From contig JBMZCV010000003.1 in the NCBI GenBank assembly GCA_049613665.1, forward strand, positions 1 to 64,000: a stretch of DNA of 64,000 nt, written 5' to 3'. Made by a program: the position numbers and the translations under genes. Source of the DNA: JBMZCV01 sp049613665 (GTDB lineage: Bacteria; Bacteroidota; Bacteroidia; Chitinophagales; UBA2359). Positions 51,387-59,756 of the stretch are shown here, in pieces. Numbering within the stretch: the first letter of the stretch is position 1; every line of letters starts with the position of its first letter. Under the pieces are notes generated by a model. That model was not told the DNA's origin. It did not search any database and saw only the letters and a program-made list of their open reading frames with translations.

Positions 51387-52490
51387 ATGGAACAAGAACC
51401 CTTTTCTCAAAAACCATATATAGATTTTGACGGCCGATGGAAAACAATTATCGAAGAATTATTTGATGATTTTATGGCTTTTTTTATGCCAGAATTGTTT
51501 GAAGAAATAGACTTTACAAAAGAAGTTTTATTTTTGGATAAAGAATTGCAGACAATAATGCCTCAAACAGAGCGAAAAGGCAAAAAAATAGGCGACTGTC
51601 TAGCAAAAGTATTTTTGAAAAGTGGTGAAGAAAAATGGATTTTGGTACACATCGAAGTGCAAAGTAGTTATAAGGCTAATTTTTCAGCACGAATGTTCAA
51701 GTATTTCTATCGAATTTTTGATAAATTTGGGCAAAAAATAGCTGCAATCGCCATTTTTACGGACGATAAACACCCTAAAAATTACAATATTTATCGTGAT
51801 GAGTTTTTCGGTACTCGAATTACTTATGAATACAATGCTTACAAAATCAGCGAACAAACGATAGAGAGCTTGCAAAATCAGACAAACCCATTTGCTTTAG
51901 CTATTTTAGCCAATAAATATGTGTTGGCTAGTAAAAACAAAAAACATCAACGACTGCAATTCAAAATCAACTTGTTGAAATTGATGCGAAAACAGAAATT
52001 TTCAAAACGAAAAATGCTTGGAGTATTCAACTTTGTTAAGTATTTGTTGATACTGCCAAATGATTTGGAATTAGAATTTGATAACTATAATACTGAAAAT
52101 TATAAAAACCATACAGATATGAGAGAACCTGTCATTCAACCCAACGAATTAGCTTTGATGGATCGTTTCAACATTATTAAATATGGCGATACGGTAGAAA
52201 ATTTATTGGCGAAATTAGAGGAAAAAGCCGTCGCAGAAGCTCAAAAAGCGGAGCAAGAACGTGAAAAAGCGGAGCAAGAACGTGAAAAAGCAGAGCAAGA
52301 GCGTGAAAAAGCGGAGCAAGAACGTGAAAAAGCAGAGCAAGAACGTGAAAAAGCGGAGCAAGAACGTGAAAATACAATCATGAATTTGCATCGCAATCTT
52401 AGTTTGAGTGCTTTGCAAATAGCCGATGCTCTTAAAATAAAAGAAGAGCAAGTGAAAGCTATTATTGAAAAAAATACAACAACAGAGTAA
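51387..52490 (+). CDS. Rpn/YhgA-like PD-(D/E)XK nuclease family protein
   Basis: 367 aa. The N-terminal domain (about 15-250) fits the Rpn family of recombination-promoting nucleases and transposase-like proteins: FMAFFMPELFEEIDF, then KIGDCLAKVFLKSGEEKWIL, VHIEVQSSYKANFSARMFKY (the D and the ExQ of the PD-(D/E)XK site), and YRDEFFGTRITYEYNAYK. The tail has six copies of KAEQERE, a heptad repeat likely forming a coiled coil, followed by a short HTH-like end. In E. coli, Rpn proteins cut DNA and promote RecA-independent exchange. The 3' end of the gene is duplicated downstream. Confidence 0.8.
   Translation: MEQEPFSQKPYIDFDGRWKTIIEELFDDFMAFFMPELFEEIDFTKEVLFLDKELQTIMPQTERKGKKIGDCLAKVFLKSGEEKWILVHIEVQSSYKANFSARMFKYFYRIFDKFGQKIAAIAIFTDDKHPKNYNIYRDEFFGTRITYEYNAYKISEQTIESLQNQTNPFALAILANKYVLASKNKKHQRLQFKINLLKLMRKQKFSKRKMLGVFNFVKYLLILPNDLELEFDNYNTENYKNHTDMREPVIQPNELALMDRFNIIKYGDTVENLLAKLEEKAVAEAQKAEQEREKAEQEREKAEQEREKAEQEREKAEQEREKAEQERENTIMNLHRNLSLSALQIADALKIKEEQVKAIIEKNTTTE
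52245..52370 (+). repeat. Six in-frame 21-bp repeats (KAEQERE)
   Basis: Six 21-bp units such as AAAGCGGAGCAAGAACGTGA encode KAEQERE. The duplicated copy at 52635-52697 has three units, so the number changes by slippage or unequal exchange. Confidence 0.9.
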
Positions 52491-52494
52491 GTAA

Positions 52495-52817
52495 AAAACC
52501 ATACAGATATGAGAGAACCTGTCATTCAACCCAACGAATTAGCTTTGATGGATCGTTTCAACATTATTAAATATGGCGATACCGTAGAAAATTTATTGGC
52601 GAAATTAGAGGAAAAAGCAGTCGCAGAAGCTCAAAAAGCAGAGCAAGAACGTGAAAAAGCGGAGCAAGAACGTGAAAAAGCAGAACAAGAACGTGAAAAT
52701 ACAATCATGAATTTGCATCGCAATCTTAGTTTGAGTGCTTTGCAAATAGCCGATGTTCTTAAAATAAAAGAAGAGCAAGTAAAAGCTATTATTGAAAAAA
52801 ATACAACAACAGAGTAA
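52495..52817 (+). pseudogene. Tandem duplicate of the Rpn-like gene tail
   Basis: Positions from about 52495 repeat 52108-52490 almost base for base (starting AAAAACCATACAGATATGAG), with three 21-bp units fewer. An ATG at 52509 opens a 102-codon frame with no nuclease domain: MREPVIQPNELALMDRF, then (KAEQERE)3 and the same C-terminal HTH-like end. It could be translated as a tail-only protein, but it is more likely a duplication remnant. Confidence 0.8.
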
Positions 52818-52859
52818 GAAAAAAACTATAAAAATAGAATAATAGTTCCATAAAAAAAT

Positions 52860-52895
52860 AATGCCAAAGCAAAATTTAGATTCTGCTTTGGCATT
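52860..52895. terminator. Bidirectional terminator
   Basis: AATGCCAAAGCA / TGCTTTGGCATT with a 12-base loop, flanked by A7 on the left. It lies between the Rpn-like tail and the convergent TonB receptor gene. Confidence 0.7.
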
Positions 52896-52984
52896 TCCAT
52901 TTAAATATTTTTCTATTATTAATACGTTAATGTTTGATTAATTAGAATTTAACATTTAACACAATTTTTTGCTATTTTCTACCT

Positions 52985-55291
52985 CTAAAAAGTAAAAGAA
53001 ACCCCTGCACTTGGCAAAATCGGCAATTGGTTCACACGTTCATAACGCACTCTATCAAAATAGAAAATATTTTTGCGATTATATATATTCGTCACACTTG
53101 CATTAAACTCTAGAGTGCTGTGTTTTGAGATTTCCCAAGCCTTTTTCATCGACAAATCAAAACGGTGATAATATGGCAAACGGCCACCATTCAATGTTTC
53201 ATCATACAAAATACCTAAGCTACCATTTTGCGTCAAATAATCGGCATCAATACTTTCTGTTAAATCAACTTCTTCATAAAAACCTTGCGTTTTCGTGAAT
53301 GGAAAGCCAGAACCTAAATTCCATCTTGCACTAACTTCCCAGCTCATATCTTTTCCTAGCTTATAGCTCGACAAGAAATTGACGTTGTGTCGGCGGTCGA
53401 AGTGTGGGGGATAAACCTGCGTACCATCATTTCTATCTACAAAACTCAAAGAATAAACTACCCATGCAAAAAGGCGTTTGTAGTCATATTTCAACAAGGC
53501 ATCAACACCATAAGCACGACCACGTTCTACGATATAATTTGGGTCTGACGGAAACAATTTATTTCGATTTATATTGATGAGTTGTCCAAAGTTTTTGTAA
53601 TATGTTTCCAGATTTAAGTCGAAATGCTTGCCCAAATCAAGTTCGACACCTCCAATAGCATGAAAAGATTTTTGCAAATTGTCGGCTACATCTTCCCCTT
53701 CAATATCTTCTAAGGTTTCATCTGGCCCTGAAAGAAAGCCAGTAAATAGATTGACAACATCTCGGTCAGATTTTGTGCTGATAAAATTTTGTGTATAAAG
53801 TCCTGTCGAAAATTTGAAACGTAAGGTATTGGTTGCATTAATTTTTAAACCCAAACGAGGCTCAAAAGTGAAAGTTGGCAAAGAAGCATAATAATTGACA
53901 CGCACACTAGGTTCAAACAATATTTTTTGATCTGCTAACTCAGAACGATATTTGAAAAAACCGCCCATTTCGGTCGTATATTGGTCTTGATTAATAACAA
54001 ATTTTGGCGTTTGATTTTCAAAACTAAACTGCGTCGAAAAACCGCTTACATCTATACCATATTTGATATCGCCTTTTGGCAAAAAGTAAGTAAATCTCAT
54101 TCCACCATTAAAACCACCAATAGAACTCGTACGAGGGCGTGATTCGTCACCTTCTTGCAAAAGCATATTGTATTTCGAATAAGAGAAAAAGCCGTCAATA
54201 ATCATTTTATTTTGGTCTGGCACAATCACGAATGAGCTACCCAAACCCCAAGAATCCCAACCATAAGTAGATTGCCCCTGAAAAGAAGCATCATCGACAT
54301 AGCGATAGCCCGAAAAGTTGAGCTTACTACCACTTTCAGTATTCAAAGACAGCTTTCCATACAAATCGGTAAATGAATAAGGCAAGCCAGCACTATCAAC
54401 ATAAGAGTAAAAAATAGGTGATGTTTTGTCTAAATAAGAACTTTTTGCTGTAACAAGATACGAAGCAGTTGTTCCAGAGCCATCTTCACGCAATTTTACG
54501 ATAGGGCCTTCCAAAATGGCTTTCGCTAAAAAAGTGTTGGCGGCTACTTTTCCTGTATGTCGTCTTTTATTTCCATCTTTTGTTGAAACATCAATAACAG
54601 CAGAAATACGACCGCTATATGTTGCATTAAAACCTCCTGTTACAACCTCTACATTCTTGATAAGGTCTGTCTCAAAAACAGAAAATAAACCAATAGAGTG
54701 AAACGGATTGTAAATTGTCATACCATCAAGCAATACTTTTGTTTGTATTTGCGAGCCTCCTCGAATATACAATTGTCCACCTTGGTCTCCTGTAAAAACA
54801 ACTCCTGGCAACACTTGCAAATATTGAGCTAAATCAGGTTCGCCACCAATAGCAGGAATTTTTCCCATTTGTTTTGGCGTAATTTTAATAGTCGAAATTC
54901 GCACTTCTGACTGCTTTTCCGCTTTTTCGCTAGTGATAACCAACTCGTCTAGCTCAATGCTCAATTCGGACAAAAACAGTTTTTGGTTCATAATTTCACC
55001 ACCTTTCATATCTATGTTTATCCTTGTTGTGTCATAGCCAACATAGGTACACATCAACACATAAGAGCCTTCAGGCACTCGGCTGATAGAGTATAAACCA
55101 TTGATGTCGGTAGCTCCGCCATAACTTGTGCCTTCAAGATATACATTGGTAAAAATGATAGGTTCGCCAGACTCTTTGTCGTAAACAAAGCCCCTTACAT
55201 CGCCTGTTTTGCTTTGTTGAGCAAAGTTATTTTTAGGCAATAGTATTGCAGTAAGGCAAAAAATAAAAAAAAGTAGAACTAAGTTTTTCAT
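52985..55291 (-). CDS. TonB-dependent receptor with carboxypeptidase-like N-domain
   Basis: 768 aa from ATG 55291, which opens the signal peptide (ending NNFAQQ); the ATG at 55339 is rejected. A carboxypeptidase-D regulatory-like domain (about 30-115: GDVRGFVYDKESGEPIIFTN, YVLMCTYVGYD) precedes the plug (about 125-250: PDLAQYLQVLPGVVFTGDQG, LYIRGGSQIQTKVLLDGMTI, VEVVTGGFNATYSGRISAVI). The remaining ~500 residues form the 22-strand barrel. It imports a ligand using TonB energy. No SusD partner is adjacent, so the ligand may be a metal chelate or another small molecule. Confidence 0.9.
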   Translation of the reverse strand: MKNLVLLFFIFCLTAILLPKNNFAQQSKTGDVRGFVYDKESGEPIIFTNVYLEGTSYGGATDINGLYSISRVPEGSYVLMCTYVGYDTTRINIDMKGGEIMNQKLFLSELSIELDELVITSEKAEKQSEVRISTIKITPKQMGKIPAIGGEPDLAQYLQVLPGVVFTGDQGGQLYIRGGSQIQTKVLLDGMTIYNPFHSIGLFSVFETDLIKNVEVVTGGFNATYSGRISAVIDVSTKDGNKRRHTGKVAANTFLAKAILEGPIVKLREDGSGTTASYLVTAKSSYLDKTSPIFYSYVDSAGLPYSFTDLYGKLSLNTESGSKLNFSGYRYVDDASFQGQSTYGWDSWGLGSSFVIVPDQNKMIIDGFFSYSKYNMLLQEGDESRPRTSSIGGFNGGMRFTYFLPKGDIKYGIDVSGFSTQFSFENQTPKFVINQDQYTTEMGGFFKYRSELADQKILFEPSVRVNYYASLPTFTFEPRLGLKINATNTLRFKFSTGLYTQNFISTKSDRDVVNLFTGFLSGPDETLEDIEGEDVADNLQKSFHAIGGVELDLGKHFDLNLETYYKNFGQLININRNKLFPSDPNYIVERGRAYGVDALLKYDYKRLFAWVVYSLSFVDRNDGTQVYPPHFDRRHNVNFLSSYKLGKDMSWEVSARWNLGSGFPFTKTQGFYEEVDLTESIDADYLTQNGSLGILYDETLNGGRLPYYHRFDLSMKKAWEISKHSTLEFNASVTNIYNRKNIFYFDRVRYERVNQLPILPSAGVSFTF

Positions 55292-55539
55292 GTAATAAGT
55301 TTTTTTGAATAAAAAAGGTGTATGCAGCCAAAAATGCAAAGGTTAATTTTAGTATTTTCTGTTTTTGCACCAGAAAAACAGAAGCGTAAAGTACGATTTT
55401 TCTTTTCAAAAGTAGCAAAAAATAACCTTACTTAACATTTTTTTTTGAGCTTTTTAGTATCTTTTGTTCTTTTTAGAAAACCTCATACATTTAGTGATAT
55501 ATCAAAATTAGTTTTTACCTTAGCGTTCTTTCATTAAAA

Positions 55540-55590
55540 CCATTTACGTTGTGGCAACTTTGGCTAAAAAAGTCCACATCTAAACAATTA
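55540..55590. repeat. Family B hairpin, copy B4
   Basis: AACCATTTACGTTGTGGC, ACTTTGGCTAAAAAAG, CCACATCTAAACAATTAC. GTTGTGG pairs with CCACAT, and TTTA with TAAA. It lies 31 bp upstream of the type IIG gene start. Confidence 0.65.
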
Positions 55591-55620
55591 CCTTTCATTT
55601 TTAGCCACAAAAACAAAAAA

Positions 55621-58083
55621 ATGTCATATATCAATATCAGAGAAGAAGAGTTAAAAAATAAAATAGCACAACACTATTTTAGCGATTTTGATTGTACTAA
55701 AATGATAGGCAATATTGATTTTTGCGTTCAGTTTCCTATACGCAACCCAAGACAAAAACAACTGTATGAAATAGATTTTTTGCTTTGGGCAGAAGCCAAA
55801 AAAGGAAAGTCTGAAATTTTAAGTTCTATTGTTCAACTTATTTTGACTATCGGAAAAGCACGAACTTTTGCCAGACATCTGCCTCCTCCATTTCTTGCTG
55901 CTTTCGATGCCGAAAAAATAGCTTTTATTCCTTACAATGATATTCAAGAAATTTTTTATCAAAATGATTTCAATTGGAATATTACGCCCTCTAATCACAA
56001 AACGAGAGAGTTTAAGCAAACTTATGAAAAGGTAAAAAATACGATGCAGCAAAAATCTTTGCTTTTCTCTTTTGGCAAAGATGATAAGGAACTAAATGAG
56101 TTTATAAAAAACAATTTTGTTGCAGGCAAATCTGGCACTTCTAAAATACGAATTGACAAAAACAATTTCATAACAATTTACAATAAATGGCTAAATACTG
56201 TAAAACCTACCATTGCTATTAATTGGGAAGCTGCAAAGAAAAAAAATCTTATTGATGGCGATTTTTATCTGGCCGATTTACTTTCTAAAGAAAATGAAAC
56301 TCTAAAAAGTAAGCTTTATGTATTACTAAAAACACATTATTATGAACTAGATAGAACAATTGATGAAGTAGGGTTATTTGGTTCTAAGAAAACATCATTT
56401 AGAGATAAACAAAAGGCACATACGCAATTTTGGAACAAATATGAGCGGCCACCTAAAACAGAATATTGGGATTATATCGTAAAAAGGCGTGATTTGCTCG
56501 TGCCTCAAGATGTGAGAGAGCGAAAAGGTAGCTTTTTTACGCCGCAAATTTGGGTGGAACTTTCGCAAAAATATTTGGCTGATACGTTAGGCGACAATTG
56601 GCAAGATGAATATTATATTTGGGATTGTGCGGCAGGCACAGGAAATTTGTTATCTGGCTTAACAAATAAATTCCATATTTGGGCTTCTACCTTAGACAGA
56701 CAAGATGTAGATGTGATGAAAGACCGTGTAAAAAATGGTGCAAATTTGTTAGAAACGAATGTCTTTCAGTTCGATTTTTTGAACGATGATTTCAGTCAAT
56801 TGCCCAAAGGTTTGCAAGATATTATCAATGACGAGGAAAAAAGGAAAAAATTAATTATTTATATCAATCCGCCTTATGCAGAAGTTTCGAGCAAGGCTAT
56901 TAAAGGAAAAGTAGGCGTTAATCAAACCAAAATACATGAAAAATACAGCACTATTTTGGGTACTGCTGGACGTGAATTATATGCTCAATTTCTAATAAGA
57001 ATTTACGCCGAAATTTCAGATTGCACAATTGCAGAGTTTTCGACATTAAAAACCCTACAAGGCTCGGCATTTGAAAAATTTAGACTTTTTTTTAAAGCAA
57101 AATTAAAAACTTGCTTTGTCGTGCCAGCCAATACTTTTGATAATGTTAAAGGCCGTTTTCCGATAGGATTTAAAGTTTGGGATACAAAAATAAAAGACAA
57201 TTTCATTAAAATTGAAGCTGATATTTTCAATAAAAAAGGAGAACAAAAAGGCAACAAAATTTTTTATTCATACAGCAAAAAAGAATACATAAACAGTTGG
57301 ATTTCAACATATAAAACAAGTGCCGATAATGCTATTGGCTTCATGGATGGCATCAATGGAAATGATTTTCAGCATAATAATATCGTTTATATTCTCAATA
57401 AAAAAGAACAAGTTCCTAATCCTCGTGGCATTTGGATAACTAAAGACAATTTAATTCCTGTTTCTATATACTTGGCAGTTCGCAAGTGTCTTCCTACAAC
57501 TTGGCTCAATGACCGTGACCAATTTTTGCATCCAAATGAAAAGTGGCAAACAGATATTGAATTTCAAAATGATTGTTTGGCTTATACGCTTTTCAAAAAT
57601 AAAATTCAATCTGAATATAGCACAAATCATTGGATTCCTTTTACAGAATACGAGGTAGATGCTAAAAGTAAATTTGAAAGCAATTTTATGGCTCATTTTA
57701 TGGCTGGAAAAATAAAAAGCGAAAAAAATGGTGCTTTATTTGAAGAAAAAAAACCCAAACAAAAAAAGCCATTAGTGTTTTCTATGGAAGCAAAAGCAGT
57801 ATTTGAAGCTGGCAGAGCGTTGTGGAAATATTATCATGCACAGCCGAGCTATACTGCCGACAATTTGTTGTATGAGTATTATGGTAAGCCTGCTTATAAT
57901 GCGAATGCTTCGTTATACGATATTCGGTCTCATTTTCAGGGCAAAAATGCTAGAGGCAGAATGAATAGCAAGAGCGATGACGAAAAATATATGCAGCTTA
58001 TCGCAAAATTGAGAGAAAAGTTGGGGCTTTTGGCAAATAAAATAGCAGAAAAAGTGTTTGAATATCGCTTTTTGAAGTCGTAA
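55621..58083 (+). CDS. Type IIG restriction-modification protein (fused nuclease and N6-adenine methyltransferase)
   Basis: 820 aa from ATG 55621 (MSYINIREEEL). The N-terminal part has a PD-(D/E)XK-like site, YEIDFLLWAEAKKGKSE (about 45-62). The methyltransferase core has motif I WDCAAGTGNLLSGL (about 334) and the catalytic NPPYAEV (about 415), with FFTPQIWVELSQKYL before it. The C-terminal third would recognise DNA. Type IIG enzymes cut and methylate with one chain. No separate specificity or methylase gene is adjacent. A family B hairpin lies directly upstream. Confidence 0.8.
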   Translation: MSYINIREEELKNKIAQHYFSDFDCTKMIGNIDFCVQFPIRNPRQKQLYEIDFLLWAEAKKGKSEILSSIVQLILTIGKARTFARHLPPPFLAAFDAEKIAFIPYNDIQEIFYQNDFNWNITPSNHKTREFKQTYEKVKNTMQQKSLLFSFGKDDKELNEFIKNNFVAGKSGTSKIRIDKNNFITIYNKWLNTVKPTIAINWEAAKKKNLIDGDFYLADLLSKENETLKSKLYVLLKTHYYELDRTIDEVGLFGSKKTSFRDKQKAHTQFWNKYERPPKTEYWDYIVKRRDLLVPQDVRERKGSFFTPQIWVELSQKYLADTLGDNWQDEYYIWDCAAGTGNLLSGLTNKFHIWASTLDRQDVDVMKDRVKNGANLLETNVFQFDFLNDDFSQLPKGLQDIINDEEKRKKLIIYINPPYAEVSSKAIKGKVGVNQTKIHEKYSTILGTAGRELYAQFLIRIYAEISDCTIAEFSTLKTLQGSAFEKFRLFFKAKLKTCFVVPANTFDNVKGRFPIGFKVWDTKIKDNFIKIEADIFNKKGEQKGNKIFYSYSKKEYINSWISTYKTSADNAIGFMDGINGNDFQHNNIVYILNKKEQVPNPRGIWITKDNLIPVSIYLAVRKCLPTTWLNDRDQFLHPNEKWQTDIEFQNDCLAYTLFKNKIQSEYSTNHWIPFTEYEVDAKSKFESNFMAHFMAGKIKSEKNGALFEEKKPKQKKPLVFSMEAKAVFEAGRALWKYYHAQPSYTADNLLYEYYGKPAYNANASLYDIRSHFQGKNARGRMNSKSDDEKYMQLIAKLREKLGLLANKIAEKVFEYRFLKS

Positions 58084-58110
58084 CAAAAATTTACTTGCTT
58101 TATGAATCAT

Positions 58111-58174
58111 AGAAACCATTAAGAAATTAAGAATAATTGAGGTTTTACTCTTTCTTAATTCCTTAATGGTTTCT
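58111..58174. terminator. Long hairpin terminator
   Basis: AGAAACCATTAAGAAATTAA / TTAATTCCTTAATGGTTTCT with one G-U pair in 20, loop ~18 bases. It starts 27 bp after the type IIG stop. Confidence 0.75.
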
Positions 58175-58230
58175 TTCTATTTCATATAAAAATTGAAAGC
58201 CGATATAAAACGAGTTTTTGGGTTTCGAAA

Positions 58231-58410
58231 AGCTATTTTCGCTTTGAAATAGCAATTAGTTTTTAAGGCTTTTTTTTATCAAAAGTTTAAACATACTATT
58301 TTTTTTAGGCTAAGAAAACCAATATTTTCTATTTTTATGGCCTTTTGAACTGAAAAATAGTATGTTTCCTCTATCAAAAAAGTTTTCTTTTGTTAAACTG
58401 AGAATAGCTA
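58231..58410. mobile_element. MITE-like element, family C copy C4, with 9-bp target duplication
   Basis: 180 bp. The ends AGCTATTTTCG and (reversed) AGCTATTCTCA are near inverted repeats and match C2. It is flanked by GTTTCGAAA at 58222-58230 and 58411-58419, a perfect 9-bp direct repeat. The core is the reverse complement of C2 over ~150 bp. No open frame of note. Confidence 0.85.
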
Positions 58411-58453
58411 GTTTCGAAAAGCTATTATTAAAAAAAAGTTACATTCGTTTTAT

Positions 58454-59068
58454 TTACTCTAACAACTCTCCTTTTCCTTGTCTAATAATTTCCCAATCCG
58501 ATTTTGTGCAATCGACTACGGTAGAAGGTTCATTGTCGCCAAAGCCGCCATCAATAACCATATCGACAAGCTTGTAATATTTTTCGTAAATCAATTCTGG
58601 GTCTGTCATATATTCCAAAATTTCGTCATCATGTTTGAGCGAAGTTGTCAAAATTGGGCGACCCAACGCTTCCACAATAGCACGAGGAATATTATTGTCA
58701 GGCACACGCACACCTATCGTTTTTTTCGACGATTTGAAAAGTTTAGGCACTGTGTTATTTCCTTTTAAAATAAAGGTAAATGGGCCTGGTAAATTGCGTG
58801 ACATCAATTTATATATAGACTTGTCAAACTGCATAGTATAATCTGATAAATGACTCAAATCATAGCAAACAAAAGATAAATTTACTTTTTTAGGTTTTAC
58901 GCCTTTAAGCTGGCAAATTCGTTCTACTGCTTTTGCATTAAAAATATCACAGCCTATGCCATAAACAGTATCTGTTGGGTAAATCACTATACCTCCATCT
59001 TCCAAACATTTCACTACCTGCTTTATTTTTCTTTCATCAGGATTGTCTTGATTGATTTCTATTAACAT
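58454..59068 (-). CDS. Sua5/YciO/YrdC family protein (threonylcarbamoyl-AMP synthase type)
   Basis: 204 aa. GGIVIYPTDTVYGIGCDI, SRNLPGPFTFILK and GVRVPDN are the family core; the C-terminal half carries STVVDCTK. Enzymes of this group make threonylcarbamoyl-AMP for the t6A37 modification of tRNA. The sequence is closer to the short YciO-type than to Sua5, and YciO members have weak or no t6A activity. So the role is likely tRNA-related but not certain. The gene stands alone with family C element C4 downstream. Confidence 0.8.
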   Translation of the reverse strand: MLIEINQDNPDERKIKQVVKCLEDGGIVIYPTDTVYGIGCDIFNAKAVERICQLKGVKPKKVNLSFVCYDLSHLSDYTMQFDKSIYKLMSRNLPGPFTFILKGNNTVPKLFKSSKKTIGVRVPDNNIPRAIVEALGRPILTTSLKHDDEILEYMTDPELIYEKYYKLVDMVIDGGFGDNEPSTVVDCTKSDWEIIRQGKGELLE

Positions 59069-59430
59069 GATTTTTTTTTTAAAGGTTTAATACGTTTGTT
59101 GTTTTCATCGCTACTCCTTTCGGAAAAGCATATACAAGTTTAGTGATTTTTAATGATAAAAGGTAGCTTTTAAGCATTTTTTTATCTTTCTGTTCAAATA
59201 TTTTAACAATATTTCATTTATTCAAGCAAGGTAAATTGTTTTCTTTCGCAAATTTCACAAAATAAACTTTGTATTTTTGCACTTTTTTCGGCATATTAAT
59301 GTTTATAAAATTAATTAAGCTGGTGCAATTTGGTATTTTTTTTGTGGCTAAAATTTGCGAAAGCTGTCTAAAAAGTTCACAAAACCAACTTATTAATCAT
59401 ATATTTGCAAATCAATAACTGTTAAATTAT

Positions 59431-59493
59431 TAAGTATCAAATACTAGCCAACTTGTGTTAATGTTTTGAATTTTAATGTGTTAGCTTTCAAAA
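59431..59493 (+). repeat. Family A element (A9), degenerate
   Basis: TAAGTATCAAATACTAGCC, then GTGTTAATGTTTTGAATTTT and AATGTGTTAGCTTTCAAAA. It shows the family order with several changes. Confidence 0.5.
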
Positions 59494-59660
59494 TTAGTAG
59501 AATAAATTTGTTCGATTACTTTTTTAGCAATTTTAGTTAAAAAATGTTTTTTTTTCGTTTCAACATTCTTTATGTTGTATCCTTTCAATCAAAAAAAGTC
59601 TAAATATTTAAGAACATTATAGTAATTTTTTGCTAAAAAACACCTATTTCCACTTTTCGA

Positions 59661-59723
59661 AGCTAATATGCTCAATGCGTTAATCAACCAAACAGGCCAT
59701 CTTAATTTAGTACTTGACACTTA
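59661..59723 (-). repeat. Family A element (A10)
   Basis: The plus strand reads AGCTAATATGCTCAATGCGT, TAATCAACC, spacer, TTTAGTACTTGACACTTAG. The gene-side end is 34 bp upstream of the ATG at 59757. Confidence 0.55.
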
Positions 59724-59756
59724 GCAAGACAATCATACTTTCAGAAAAAATAAAAT

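Larger units (their letters stand above)
59069..59756. other. Intergenic region with two family A elements and isolated promoter-like boxes
   Basis: 688 bp between divergent genes. TATTTTTG at 59272-59279 and TATATTTG at 59400-59407 match the -7 consensus but are far (~480 and ~350 bp) from the next start. Two family A elements, A9 and A10, stand in opposite orientation. A small RNA or long leader is possible. No coding frame was found. Confidence 0.4.

Noticed and set aside
52509..52817. Open frame of 102 codons as an independent gene.
   Set aside because: It is a near-identical copy of the tail of the preceding gene without the nuclease domain, so it was annotated as a duplication remnant.
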